Shown: positions 7,403 to 15,188 of the stretch, piece after piece | Position numbering within the stretch: position 1 is the first letter of the stretch | Layout of the letters: every line of letters begins with the position of its first letter | NCBI RefSeq assembly: GCF_009720145.1 | Contig: NZ_CP046252.1 | Location: 2,491,001-2,555,000, forward strand | Direction: 5' to 3' | From: Sphingobium sp. CAP-1 | Lineage (GTDB): Bacteria > Pseudomonadota > Alphaproteobacteria > Sphingomonadales > Sphingomonadaceae | Length of the DNA: 64,000 bases | Made by a program: the position numbers and the translations under genes | Notes under the pieces: model-generated | Seen by the model: the letters and a program-made list of their open reading frames with translations, nothing else | Databases searched by the model: none | Told to the model about the DNA's origin: nothing

Positions 7403-8093
7403 CGCGGCGATCCTGATCGATGGCGTGGCGATGCCGGTGCGGGTGCGCCGGTCGGCACGGGCGCGCGCCTTTCGCCTGACGATCGACAGCGCGCGCGGCG
7501 AATTGCGGCTGTCGCTGCCGGCGCGGGCGAACCTGAAGAAAGCGCTGGGATGGGCGCAGGATCATGAAGCCTGGGTGCGCGCGCAGATGGCGCAGCAGCC
7601 GGCCGTCACCCGGCTGGAGGATGGCGCGGTCTTTCCGCTGGAGGGGCGCGAGGTGCGGATCTGCTGGGTCGCGGGGGCGACGCGGACGATAAGGCTGGAG
7701 GGCGACCGGCTGCTGCTGGGCGGCGCGGCGGAATCGGTCGGCGCGCGGGTGGAGCGCTGGCTGGTGGCGCGGGCGCGGGCGGTGCTGGAGATGGAGAGCC
7801 ACGCGATCGCGCGCGACCATGGGCTGATCGTCGCGTCGGTCGGGGTGGGCGACACGCGCAGCCGCTGGGGCAGTTGCGCGGCGTCGGGGGCGATCCGCTA
7901 TAGCTGGCGGCTGATCCTGGCCCCGCCGGAGGTGCGGCGGGCGACGGTGGCGCATGAACTGGCGCATCTGCTGCATATGGACCATAGCCCGGCCTTCCAC
8001 GCCGCGCACAGGCGCATCCATGGCGCGGACCCCCGGCCGGCGCGGACATGGCTGCGCACCCATGGCGCGGGCCTGCACCGCTATCGGGCCTGA
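7383..8093 (+). CDS. YgjP-like (DUF45) zinc metallopeptidase
   Basis: Predicted zinc metallopeptidase of the YgjP/SprT-like M48 group. The HEXXH motif is in VAHELAHLLHMDHSPAFHA, preceded by the family signature DTRSRWGSCAASGAIRYSWR and LILAPPEV. The start is uncertain: candidates in frame are TTG 7383 (overlapping YcgN by 20 nt), GTG 7425 and ATG 7431; the open frame reaches further up to 7293. I use TTG 7383, the best fit to the N-terminal domain length, with low confidence in the start only. Substrate unknown. Confidence 0.85.
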   Translation: MSTGNFDAAILIDGVAMPVRVRRSARARAFRLTIDSARGELRLSLPARANLKKALGWAQDHEAWVRAQMAQQPAVTRLEDGAVFPLEGREVRICWVAGATRTIRLEGDRLLLGGAAESVGARVERWLVARARAVLEMESHAIARDHGLIVASVGVGDTRSRWGSCAASGAIRYSWRLILAPPEVRRATVAHELAHLLHMDHSPAFHAAHRRIHGADPRPARTWLRTHGAGLHRYRA

Positions 8094-8098
8094 CGGGG

Positions 8099-8362
8099 AT
8101 GGCGCGGGGCCGGAAACGCTATCTGGTGGCGACCATGCCGGACGGCTATGTGAAGCGGATCGGGCCGACGGCGGACGCCTTCACCCATTATTGGCGGATC
8201 GTCGCCGTGCTGGAGAATGGCAAGACGGAAGTATTCTGGGGCCATGTGCGATCGTTGGCCGAGGCGAAGAAGCTGAAGGGGCCGGCGGCGGACGGGGCGA
8301 AGATGCGCGGCTGGAAAAGCTATGTTTTCGAGATCGCCGAACTGGTCGAGGAGCCGGCCTGA
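8099..8362 (+). CDS. Hypothetical protein, 87 residues
   Basis: Not recognised. The sequence is compact and mixed, with a basic start (MARGRKRYLVATMPDGYVKR) and the central YWRIVAVLENGKTEVFWGHV, rich in tryptophan and tyrosine, and an acidic C-terminus. No signal peptide or membrane helix. ATG 8099 is preceded by GGGG and starts 5 nt after the YgjP-like gene, suggesting co-transcription. The frame extends upstream to 8048 only over that gene. Followed by a dispersed palindromic repeat. Confidence 0.6.
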   Translation: MARGRKRYLVATMPDGYVKRIGPTADAFTHYWRIVAVLENGKTEVFWGHVRSLAEAKKLKGPAADGAKMRGWKSYVFEIAELVEEPA

Positions 8363-8370
8363 AACATAGT

Positions 8371-8459
8371 CCGTTCGCCCTGAGCCTATCGAAGGGCCAT
8401 TCTTCTTTTGCGCGGATACAAAGAAAGGGCTGGGCTTCGACAGGATCAGCCCGAACGGG
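8371..8459. repeat. Dispersed inverted repeat, family B, copy 1
   Basis: Imperfect inverted repeat. The left arm at 8371-8395 begins CCGTTCGCCCTGAGCC and ends ATCGAAGG; the right arm at 8435-8459 begins CTTCGACAGGATCAGC and ends CCGAACGGG. The spacer is 39 nt. A cleaner copy lies at 36952-37013. It fills most of the gap between the 8099 gene and trhO and could form a hairpin at the convergent 3' ends. Confidence 0.75.
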
Positions 8460-8474
8460 CGCAGGGTGGTTGCA

Positions 8475-9299
8475 TTACCCCCGATGCGGCCAGACGCCGC
8501 TGTCGTCGCCGGCGCAGTCATGCGCGGCGTCGCGCGGATGGGGCAGGCCGCAGGCGCGGCAGGTGGTGTAGTCGCCGGGTTTCAGGCCATGGCCCACCGT
8601 CACCCGCTCATCGAACACATAGCATTCGCCCTGCCAGCGGCTGTCGGCCTGCGGCATCTCCTCCAGATAGCGCAAAATGCCGCCCTTGAGGTGATAGACA
8701 TCGTCAAAGCCGCGCGCCTTGACCAAAGCGGTGGATTTTTCGCAGCGGATGCCGCCGGTGCAGAACATCGCGATCTTTGGGCGGCGGCCCTGCGCCTTGA
8801 GGTCGGCGGCGAAGGCGTCGAACCAGTCGGGAAAGTCACGGAAGGACCGGGTCGCCGGGTCGATCGCCCGGTCGAACGTGCCGCAGGCGACTTCATAGGC
8901 GTTGCGGGTGTCGATCAGGATCGTATCGGGGTCGGCGATCAGGTCGTTCCAGGCGGTCGGGTCGAGATGGGTGCCGGCCGCGTTCGCCGGGTCGAGATCG
9001 CCCGCGCCCAGCGTCACGATTTCCGCCTTCACCTTCACTTTCATCCGGGCGAAGGGGGCTTGCCCCGCCTGGGCATATTTCACGTCCATGTCGGCGCAGC
9101 CCGGCAGCGCGCGCAGATGGGCGATCAGCGTGTCGATCGCCTCCGCGCTGCCCGCCACCGTGCCGTTAATCCCCTCCCCCGCCAGGATCAGCGTGCCGCA
9201 GGTGCCAAGCTCTGTGCATAGCGTGCGCAGATCGGCGGCGATCGCGGCGGGATCGGCAAAGCGGGTGAAGCGGTAAAGGGCAGCGACGATATAGGCCAT
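8475..9299 (-). CDS. trhO: tRNA uridine(34) hydroxylase, rhodanese family
   Basis: TrhO/YceA-like protein that uses oxygen to hydroxylate uridine at the wobble position of certain tRNAs (5-hydroxyuridine). An N-terminal acylphosphatase-like region (residues about 1-100, ILAGEGINGTVAGS) precedes a rhodanese domain with IDTRNAYEVACGTF and the active cysteine in FCTGGIRCEK near residue 178, then VYHLKGGILRYLEE and a C-terminal zinc-type motif CRACGLPHPRD. 274 residues. Divergent from pdeM with 65 nt between starts. Confidence 0.9.
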   Translation of the reverse strand: MAYIVAALYRFTRFADPAAIAADLRTLCTELGTCGTLILAGEGINGTVAGSAEAIDTLIAHLRALPGCADMDVKYAQAGQAPFARMKVKVKAEIVTLGAGDLDPANAAGTHLDPTAWNDLIADPDTILIDTRNAYEVACGTFDRAIDPATRSFRDFPDWFDAFAADLKAQGRRPKIAMFCTGGIRCEKSTALVKARGFDDVYHLKGGILRYLEEMPQADSRWQGECYVFDERVTVGHGLKPGDYTTCRACGLPHPRDAAHDCAGDDSGVWPHRG

Positions 9300-9364
9300 G
9301 GCCGCGCCTATAGGCGTTCGGGCGGCCTCTTGAAAGCCGCGGCGTAGAGGCGCATAGCCGGACC

Positions 9365-10024
9365 ATGGTTCCCCTTTCGTTCGCAGGCCACGCCTTTCTG
9401 GCGCTGCCCGAAGCCGCGCTCTACTGGCCGGATCAGGGCGCGCTGCTGGTAGCCGACCTGCATTTCGAGAAAGCGAGCTGGTTTGCCCGCTTCGGCCAGT
9501 TCCTGCCGCCGCATGACAGCGAAGCGACGCTGGACATCATCGAAGCGCTGGTGGCGCGGACGGGCGCGCGGGCGGTCTGGTCGCTGGGCGACAGTTTCCA
9601 CGATGCCGATGGCGCCGCCCGGTTGGACCCGAAAATCCGTGATCGGCTAATTTCCCTTACGGAAAGGCTGGACTGGACATGGATTACAGGCAATCATGAC
9701 AGGGATGTCGGGGATATGCCGGGGGGACGCCGGGTCGCACAGATGCAGGTTAAGGGGATATGGCTGCGGCATGAGGCGGAGGCGGATGATCCGCGCCCCG
9801 AAATTTCCGGCCATTTCCACCCCAAGCTGCGCCTGTCGCTGCGCGGTCGGCATGTGTCGCGACGCTGCTTCGTGGGATCGGCGACCAAGCTGATTCTGCC
9901 GGCATTGGGGGCGCTGACGGGGGGACTGGATGCAGGTCATGGAGAGATTCGGCGCGCGGTGGGACCGGGCGCGGCCGCTTTGGTGCCGGTCGCGGACCGG
10001 TTGCTGCGCTTTCCCTTATCGTAA
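9365..10024 (+). CDS. pdeM: Ligase-associated DNA damage response endonuclease PdeM
   Basis: Calcineurin-like metallophosphoesterase, about 219 residues. The metal-binding motifs are in order: LLVADLHFEK, SLGDSFHD, WITGNHDR and EISGHFHPKLR. These match PdeM, the nuclease that usually travels with an Lhr-type helicase and a DNA ligase in damage-response clusters; here the helicase is about 34 kb away at 43999. A LexA-type sequence, GTTC-N7-GTTC, lies at 9368-9382, inside the first codons. A stable palindrome overlaps the stop. Confidence 0.88.
   Translation: MVPLSFAGHAFLALPEAALYWPDQGALLVADLHFEKASWFARFGQFLPPHDSEATLDIIEALVARTGARAVWSLGDSFHDADGAARLDPKIRDRLISLTERLDWTWITGNHDRDVGDMPGGRRVAQMQVKGIWLRHEAEADDPRPEISGHFHPKLRLSLRGRHVSRRCFVGSATKLILPALGALTGGLDAGHGEIRRAVGPGAAALVPVADRLLRFPLS
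9368..9382 (+). promoter_or_regulatory. LexA-like box within the pdeM start
   Basis: GTTC-CCCTTTC-GTTC matches GTTC-N7-GTTC exactly, from the second base of codon 2 of pdeM onward. LexA sites overlapping early codons are known. Such an exact match is expected about once or twice by chance in a window this size on both strands, so the repair-gene context is what makes it credible. Confidence 0.5.
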
Positions 10025-10029
10025 GGGAA
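10011..10029. other. Perfect palindrome at the pdeM stop
   Basis: TTCCCTTA-TCG-TAAGGGAA is an 8-bp stem with a 3-nt loop, overlapping the last codons and stop of pdeM. No T-rich tail follows, so a classical terminator is unlikely. It may be a weak stem or protective element. Confidence 0.45.
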
Positions 10030-10075
10030 CGCTACGGAAAGCAGATTTTAATGCGTTGCTGATAGGCAACACAGC

Positions 10076-10159
10076 ATGATTATGCGGTGTGTCGTTCCCA
10101 CAAAAAGCGCAGAAAAGCGTGAGTCTATTGCCATAGGCCTGTTGCATCAGCATAATCAT
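10076..10159. repeat. Inverted 10-bp repeat in the TonB receptor upstream region
   Basis: ATGATTATGC at 10076-10085 and its exact reverse complement GCATAATCAT at 10150-10159 are 64 nt apart, 53-137 nt before the receptor ATG at 10213. Possible operator pair for a dimeric regulator or looping. The regulator is unknown. Confidence 0.5.
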
Positions 10160-10212
10160 CGGCATCCCGACGCGGCGAAAAGCCGGGCGGGCCAGGAGAG
10201 GATCGACCTATC

Positions 10213-13014
10213 ATGACAGACAAGAGTCCCTTGCTGACCACCGTTTGTGCGTTGGCGCTGTGCATGTTCGCCCCCGCCGCCCTGGCGCAGGATGAGGCCG
10301 CACCTCAGGCGGCAGCGGATGATTTGAGCGCCAATATCATCGTTACCGCCACCCGTCGCGCCAGCCCCCTGTCGGACGTGCCGATCGCCGTGTCGGCGGT
10401 GGGCGCGCAGGCGATGCAAAATAGCGGCGCCAGCGACATTCGCACCCTGAATCAGCTTGCGCCTTCGCTGCTCGTTTCCTCGACCGGTTCCGAAGCCAAT
10501 GCGTCGGCGCGCATTCGCGGCATCGGCACGGTGGGCGACAATCCGGGGCTGGAAAGCTCGGTCGCGGTGTTCATCGACGGCGTCTATCGTTCGCGCACCG
10601 GCGCGGGCCTCAACGAACTGGGCGAGATCGAACGGGTGGAGGTGCTGCGCGGGCCGCAGGGCACCTTGTTCGGCCGCAACGCTTCGGCGGGCCTGATCAA
10701 CATCATCAGCAAGGCGCCGGAACATGAATTCCACGCCAAGGGCGAAGTCACCTACGGCAATTATGATTATTGGCGCCTGTCGGGCCGCGTTACCGGGCCG
10801 GTGGCGGACGGCATCGCCCTGTCGCTCGACGGCGTATGGAGCAAGCGCGACGGCTTCTACAAGCTGCTCGACACCAGCGGCGCGAAAGTTGGCGAAACCA
10901 ACGATCGCGACCGTTATTTCCTGCGCGGCCAGGCGCTGATCGAACCCAATGACGCGCTTTCCATCCGGCTGATCGGCGATTATACCAATCGCGACGAAAG
11001 CTGCTGCGGCGCGGCCTATATCGAGACGCGCGAGCGGCGGCCGGTATCCGGCGGCGGGTACAGCACCGCGCCCTTCAACCGCATCGCCGCGATCCTGGCG
11101 GGTCAGGGCAGCGTGATCGCGGCCGATCCCTATGACCGCGAACTGACCATCACGCCGGGCCGCGACTATGTCAGCAAGCTCAAGGACTGGGGTCTGTCGG
11201 GCGAGATCAACTATGATTTCGGCGGCGCCAAGCTGACCAGCATCACCGCCTATCGCGACTATAAAAGCCGCGACTATGGCGATTATGACTATAATCGCGC
11301 CGATCTTCTCTATCGCGATCCCAACACCTATCGCCAGTTCAAGACCTTCACGCAGGAATTGCGGCTTCAGGGGTCGGCCTTTGGCGACATGCTCGACTGG
11401 CTGGTCGGCGGCTATTATGCCAATGAACGGCTGACGCTGGAGGATAATATCCGTTTCGGCGCGGACTATGGCCGCTTTGCCGCCTGCCGCCTGATGGCGG
11501 GGGCGAGCGTCAACAGCAATCTGACGGCGGCGCAACTGGCCGCCTGCGGCAGCGGCCTCGCCACCCAGCCGCTGATCAGCGGCACACAGGCGCAGCTCAA
11601 TGCCGGCCTGACCGCCGCGCTGATCGCACGGGGCGTGCCGGCGGCGACGGCGGCGGCGCAGGCGGGGGCGATCTCGACGGGGCTGGGCAACGGATTGCGG
11701 GCGCTCGCGGCGATCCCGTCCGGCGCGGGCGACGTTGCCTCCCTCTACCGCCAGAAGAGTGAGAATTGGGCGCTGTTCACCCATAATATCATTCACATCA
11801 CCAGGCGGCTCGATCTGACGCTGGGGCTGCGCTACACCCATGAAAGCAAGCGTTTCTCGGCCGATTTCGACAATAATAACGCCACCTGCGCGGCGTTGCA
11901 GGCGTCGGGATTGCCGGGGATCGCGACCAATCCCGCACTGGGCAGCGCCGCGACGCTGGCTGGCGGCATCCTGACGCTGGGGTGCCTGGGCAATGCATCG
12001 ACCGGCCTCAACGCGCTGAACCTGAACGACAAGATCAGCGACGGCGAATTTTCGGGAACGGCGGTGCTGTCCTGGAAGCCGGTGGACGATCTGCTGCTCT
12101 ATGGCAGCTATTCCAAGGGTTATAAGGCGGGCGGCTATAATCTCGACCGCTTCCAGCTTGGCTCGACCGGGCTGAACGCGGTTCCGGCCGTCTTTTCGCC
12201 ACGCAGCAATGCCGATGTCGCCAGCCTGCGCTTCGCCGCGGAGAAGGTCGATGCGTTCGAAGTGGGCCTGAAATATGTCCAGCCCAAATGGAGCGCGAAC
12301 ATCGCCGCCTTCCGGCAGGAGTTCAAGAATTTCCAGTTGAACACCTTCAATGGCACCAGCTTCGTCGTGCAGAATATCAATGGCTGCGACAGCGCGCTCA
12401 GCGCGACGCGGACCTGCGACAGCGGCGATGTCGGGCCGGGGCTGATCAGCCAGGGCGTGGAACTGGAACTGACCGCCAGCCCGGTGCGCAACTTCCGCGT
12501 CACGGGCGGCTTCACCTGGGCGCGGGCCAAATTCGCCAACCGGCTGGTCGGCAGCAGCGATGGCAGCGTGCCGCTCGACACGGCGCTGTTCCTGTTGCCC
12601 GGTTCCATCAACTCGAACGCGCCGCAGTCGGTCACGACGGCCAGCGTCGCCTGGACGCCGCCAGTCGGATCGGGCGGATTGTCGGCGCTCTTCTATGTCG
12701 ATGGCCGTCTGACCAGCGGTTATAATACCGGGTCGGACCTGTTCCCGGAAAAAAATCAGGACGGCTATGCGATCGTGAACGCGCGCGTCGGGCTACGCGG
12801 GCCGAACCAGCGCTGGGCGGTCGAATTCTGGGGCCAGAATATCTTCAATCAGGATTATAGCCAGGTCGCCTTCTCCAGCCCGCTCCAGTCGAGCAGCCCG
12901 TCGACATCGACCACCGGCCAGTTCGCGACCGGTGCGCCGATGGCGAACCAGCTCATCTCCGCCTATCTGGCGGAACCGCGTACCTATGGCATCACTTTGC
13001 GCGGGAGTTTCTGA
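10213..13014 (+). CDS. TonB-dependent outer membrane receptor
   Basis: 933-residue outer-membrane receptor with a signal peptide (cleavage near AALAQDE), a TonB-type N-terminal stretch IIVTATRRASPLSDVPIAV, the plug motif ERVEVLRGPQGTLFGRNASA and a long barrel ending in aromatic TLRGSF. Predicted to import a ligand across the outer membrane using TonB-ExbBD energy. The large loops are unusual: an alanine-rich segment near residues 415-500 and several cysteine-containing loops (ESCCGAAY, NGCDSALSATRTCDSGD). AGGAGAGG at 10194-10201 precedes the start. No transport gene beside it reveals the ligand. It overlaps the convergent yggS by 23 nt. Confidence 0.92.
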   Translation: MTDKSPLLTTVCALALCMFAPAALAQDEAAPQAAADDLSANIIVTATRRASPLSDVPIAVSAVGAQAMQNSGASDIRTLNQLAPSLLVSSTGSEANASARIRGIGTVGDNPGLESSVAVFIDGVYRSRTGAGLNELGEIERVEVLRGPQGTLFGRNASAGLINIISKAPEHEFHAKGEVTYGNYDYWRLSGRVTGPVADGIALSLDGVWSKRDGFYKLLDTSGAKVGETNDRDRYFLRGQALIEPNDALSIRLIGDYTNRDESCCGAAYIETRERRPVSGGGYSTAPFNRIAAILAGQGSVIAADPYDRELTITPGRDYVSKLKDWGLSGEINYDFGGAKLTSITAYRDYKSRDYGDYDYNRADLLYRDPNTYRQFKTFTQELRLQGSAFGDMLDWLVGGYYANERLTLEDNIRFGADYGRFAACRLMAGASVNSNLTAAQLAACGSGLATQPLISGTQAQLNAGLTAALIARGVPAATAAAQAGAISTGLGNGLRALAAIPSGAGDVASLYRQKSENWALFTHNIIHITRRLDLTLGLRYTHESKRFSADFDNNNATCAALQASGLPGIATNPALGSAATLAGGILTLGCLGNASTGLNALNLNDKISDGEFSGTAVLSWKPVDDLLLYGSYSKGYKAGGYNLDRFQLGSTGLNAVPAVFSPRSNADVASLRFAAEKVDAFEVGLKYVQPKWSANIAAFRQEFKNFQLNTFNGTSFVVQNINGCDSALSATRTCDSGDVGPGLISQGVELELTASPVRNFRVTGGFTWARAKFANRLVGSSDGSVPLDTALFLLPGSINSNAPQSVTTASVAWTPPVGSGGLSALFYVDGRLTSGYNTGSDLFPEKNQDGYAIVNARVGLRGPNQRWAVEFWGQNIFNQDYSQVAFSSPLQSSSPSTSTTGQFATGAPMANQLISAYLAEPRTYGITLRGSF

Positions 13015-13729
13015 GCATCCCTCTCCCGCTCGCCGGAACCGGGCGAGCGGGCGACGGCCTTTCTCCGAACAGGGCGGTGCCGACGCGAATGTCGGTCGCG
13101 CCCAGCATGATCGCGGTTTCATAATCGCCCGACATGCCCATGGAGAGGCGCGGCAGGCCTTCCTCCCGCGCCATTTTTGCGAGCAGGGCAAAGAAGGGCG
13201 CAGCCTCGATATCGGCCGGCGGCACGCACATCAGGCCCAGCAGCGGGATATCGGCGTCGCGCGCGGCGGCGATCAGCGCGGGCGTGTCGGCAATGGCACA
13301 GCCGCCCTTCTGTTCTTCCGCGCCGATATTGACCTGAATGAAGCAGGGGATGCGCTTGCCGGCCGCGTCCATCGCCCTGGCGAGCGCGGTCAGCAGTGAC
13401 GGGCGATCGAGGCCGTGGATCACATCGAACAGCGCGACCGCCTCGGCCGCCTTGTTCGATTGAAGCTGGCCGACCAGATGCAGGGCGATGCCGGGATATT
13501 CTTCGCGCAGCGCGGGCCATTTGTCCTGGCTTTCCTGCACGCGATTTTCACCGAACACGCGTTGCCCGGCGGCGATCAGCGGGCGGATGGCGTCGGCGTC
13601 ATGGGTCTTGGACACGGCGATCAGGTTGATGTCGGCGGCGCTGCGGTTGGTCAGGCGCGCGGCGCGATCGATGCTGTCATGCAGGGTGGCAAGGCGCTGG
13701 GCCGCGTCAAGGATGCTGTCGGTCGTCAT
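12992..13729 (-). CDS. YggS family PLP homeostasis protein
   Basis: Pyridoxal 5'-phosphate-binding homeostasis protein (YggS/PLPBP), a fold-type III protein that buffers PLP and affects amino acid metabolism. The PLP lysine lies in LIAVSKTHDADAI; FGENRVQESQDKW, LHLVGQLQSNKA, HGLDRPSL and the phosphate-binding LSMGMSGDYETAI with GTALFG complete the family pattern. About 245 residues. Start ATG 13729 (MTTDSIL); the frame extends to 13879 only over the divergent ThiE-like gene. The C-terminus overlaps the receptor gene by 23 nt. Confidence 0.92.
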   Translation of the reverse strand: MTTDSILDAAQRLATLHDSIDRAARLTNRSAADINLIAVSKTHDADAIRPLIAAGQRVFGENRVQESQDKWPALREEYPGIALHLVGQLQSNKAAEAVALFDVIHGLDRPSLLTALARAMDAAGKRIPCFIQVNIGAEEQKGGCAIADTPALIAAARDADIPLLGLMCVPPADIEAAPFFALLAKMAREEGLPRLSMGMSGDYETAIMLGATDIRVGTALFGERPSPARPVPASGRGMLRNSRAK

Positions 13730-13751
13730 GCGCGCTGCTATAGGCAGGGCC

Positions 13752-14315
13752 ATGCAGCCCCGCCACCGCAAAAATCCGCCCGCCCGTCTGCCCGATCTGT
13801 GGCTGATGACCGACGAGCGGGTCGCCGATGCGGCGCTGCTGGCGGCGGCGGCGCGATTGCCCAAAGGTGGCGGGGGCATCGTCTTTCGCCATTATCGCAC
13901 CGATCCGGCGGCGCGGCGGGCCTTGTTCGAGGCGCTGCGGCGGATCGCGCTGCGGCGAAGGTTGCTGCTGCTGCTGGCCGGGCCGGTGCGCATGGCGGCG
14001 GCGTGGCGGGCCGATGGCGCGCATGGCCGCGATCCCAAGCGCGCGACCCGCCCCCTGTTGCGCAGCCGGCCAGCGCATGACGCGCGGGAGGTGCTGGCGG
14101 CGTGCGGGGCCGATCTCTGCTTTCTCTCCCCCCTCTTCCCTACCCGGTCGCATCCTAGTGCGCCGGCGCTGGGCCGGGTGCGCTTTGCGGCGCTCGCGCG
14201 GCGGGTTGAGGCGCCGGTGATGGCGCTGGGCGGGGTGCGGGCGGCGCACCGGGGGATGCTGTACGGGATCGGGGCGCAGGGCTGGGCCGCGATCGACGGG
14301 TTGGTGGACAGATGA
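13752..14315 (+). CDS. Thiamine phosphate synthase-like protein
   Basis: About 187 residues resembling ThiE, which joins HMP-PP and THZ-P to make thiamine phosphate. The visible parts are LWLMTDERVADAALLAAAARLPKGG, ADLCFLSPLFPTRSHP and the C-terminal EAPVMALGGVRAAH. The middle of the protein is arginine-rich and poorly conserved, so the enzymatic role is less certain; it could be a divergent or inactive ThiE. Divergent from yggS with 22 nt between starts. Flanked downstream by a palindromic repeat. Confidence 0.7.
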   Translation: MQPRHRKNPPARLPDLWLMTDERVADAALLAAAARLPKGGGGIVFRHYRTDPAARRALFEALRRIALRRRLLLLLAGPVRMAAAWRADGAHGRDPKRATRPLLRSRPAHDAREVLAACGADLCFLSPLFPTRSHPSAPALGRVRFAALARRVEAPVMALGGVRAAHRGMLYGIGAQGWAAIDGLVDR

Positions 14316-14318
14316 CGC

Positions 14319-14399
14319 GTTCCCGCGCAGGCGGGCGCCTGGTCCTGACGGTCGACCGACTCTGATAGGGCGGGACTGGGTTCCCGCCTGCGCGGGAAC
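14319..14399. repeat. Dispersed palindromic repeat, family A, copy 1
   Basis: GTTCCCGCGCAGGCGGG at 14319-14335 pairs with its exact reverse complement at 14383-14399 across a 47-nt spacer. Same family as the copies at 18793-18862 and 41161-41231. It lies between two convergent gene ends. Confidence 0.8.
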
Positions 14400-14412
14400 A
14401 TCGTGTTTTTAT

Positions 14413-15090
14413 TCAGCCCCAGTCCACCCGCGTCCAGCCGCGTTCCGCCGCCAGCTTCGCCAGCGGCTTGTGCGGGTTGGAGGCGAAGGGGATGTCGGCA
14501 AATTCCAGCATCGGCGCGTCCGACACATGATCGGAATAGGCGCGGATATGGGCCTGGCTGCGATCGATCGCTTCGGCCGCCATCCACGCCTTGATCATCC
14601 GCAGCTTACCGGTGTCGTAGCAATTTTCGCCGGCGATCTTCGCGCGGACATAGCGCAGATCCTGCGACAGATGATCGGTCGCGATCACCGCGTCGAAGCC
14701 CAGCCGCCGGGCGATCGGCTCGACATAGAGGCGGTAGGAGGCGGTAGCCAGCACCAGCCGATAGCCGTCCGCCCGGTCGCGCGCGATCTGCGCCACCGCG
14801 CCGGCGCGCAAATTGGTGGCGACCACCGCGTCGGCATAGCTTTCGACATGCGGCATCAGCTTCGCGCGTTCGACATTATAGCCGATCATCAGCGCCTGAT
14901 TCAGTTCCTTGAGCTTCTGGCGCGTGATCAGCTTCAGCACATAGGCGAGCATCAACAGGATGACGCAGGGGAAGAGGATCAGCCGCCACGGCGCCATGCG
15001 CCGCGCGACATGGATGAGGAAGCCCGTATAGGTGCCGCTGAAAGTCACCGTGCGGTCCATATCGTAGATCGCCAGCCTGTGCGTCGTCAT
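14413..15090 (-). CDS. HAD-IB family phosphatase
   Basis: About 225 residues of the HAD superfamily, subfamily IB. Motif I is in IYDMDRTVTFSGTYTGF, where DMD carries the nucleophile, then LVLATASYRLYVEPIARRLG (motif II) and SDHVSDAPMLEFA (motif IV). A hydrophobic stretch after residue 35 (LILFPCVILLMLAYVL) may be a membrane segment. Substrate unknown; relatives act on phosphoserine or other small phosphates. Start ATG 15090; the frame to 15186 is rejected. Divergent from the transporter operon at 15189, so it may have a related envelope role. Confidence 0.85.
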   Translation of the reverse strand: MTTHRLAIYDMDRTVTFSGTYTGFLIHVARRMAPWRLILFPCVILLMLAYVLKLITRQKLKELNQALMIGYNVERAKLMPHVESYADAVVATNLRAGAVAQIARDRADGYRLVLATASYRLYVEPIARRLGFDAVIATDHLSQDLRYVRAKIAGENCYDTGKLRMIKAWMAAEAIDRSQAHIRAYSDHVSDAPMLEFADIPFASNPHKPLAKLAAERGWTRVDWG

Positions 15091-15188
15091 GCCGTTTCCG
15101 AAACTTTTCTGTCCGCCCTTCGTTCTGGCTTGCGGATGGGCCGTTTCGGCTTGCCGTGCAACTGATAATGGACCACTAATCCCCACGC

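Noticed and set aside
10156..11841. 561-codon minus-strand open frame
   Set aside because: It is antisense to the TonB receptor and has an arginine- and alanine-rich composition expected of a shadow frame in GC-rich DNA.
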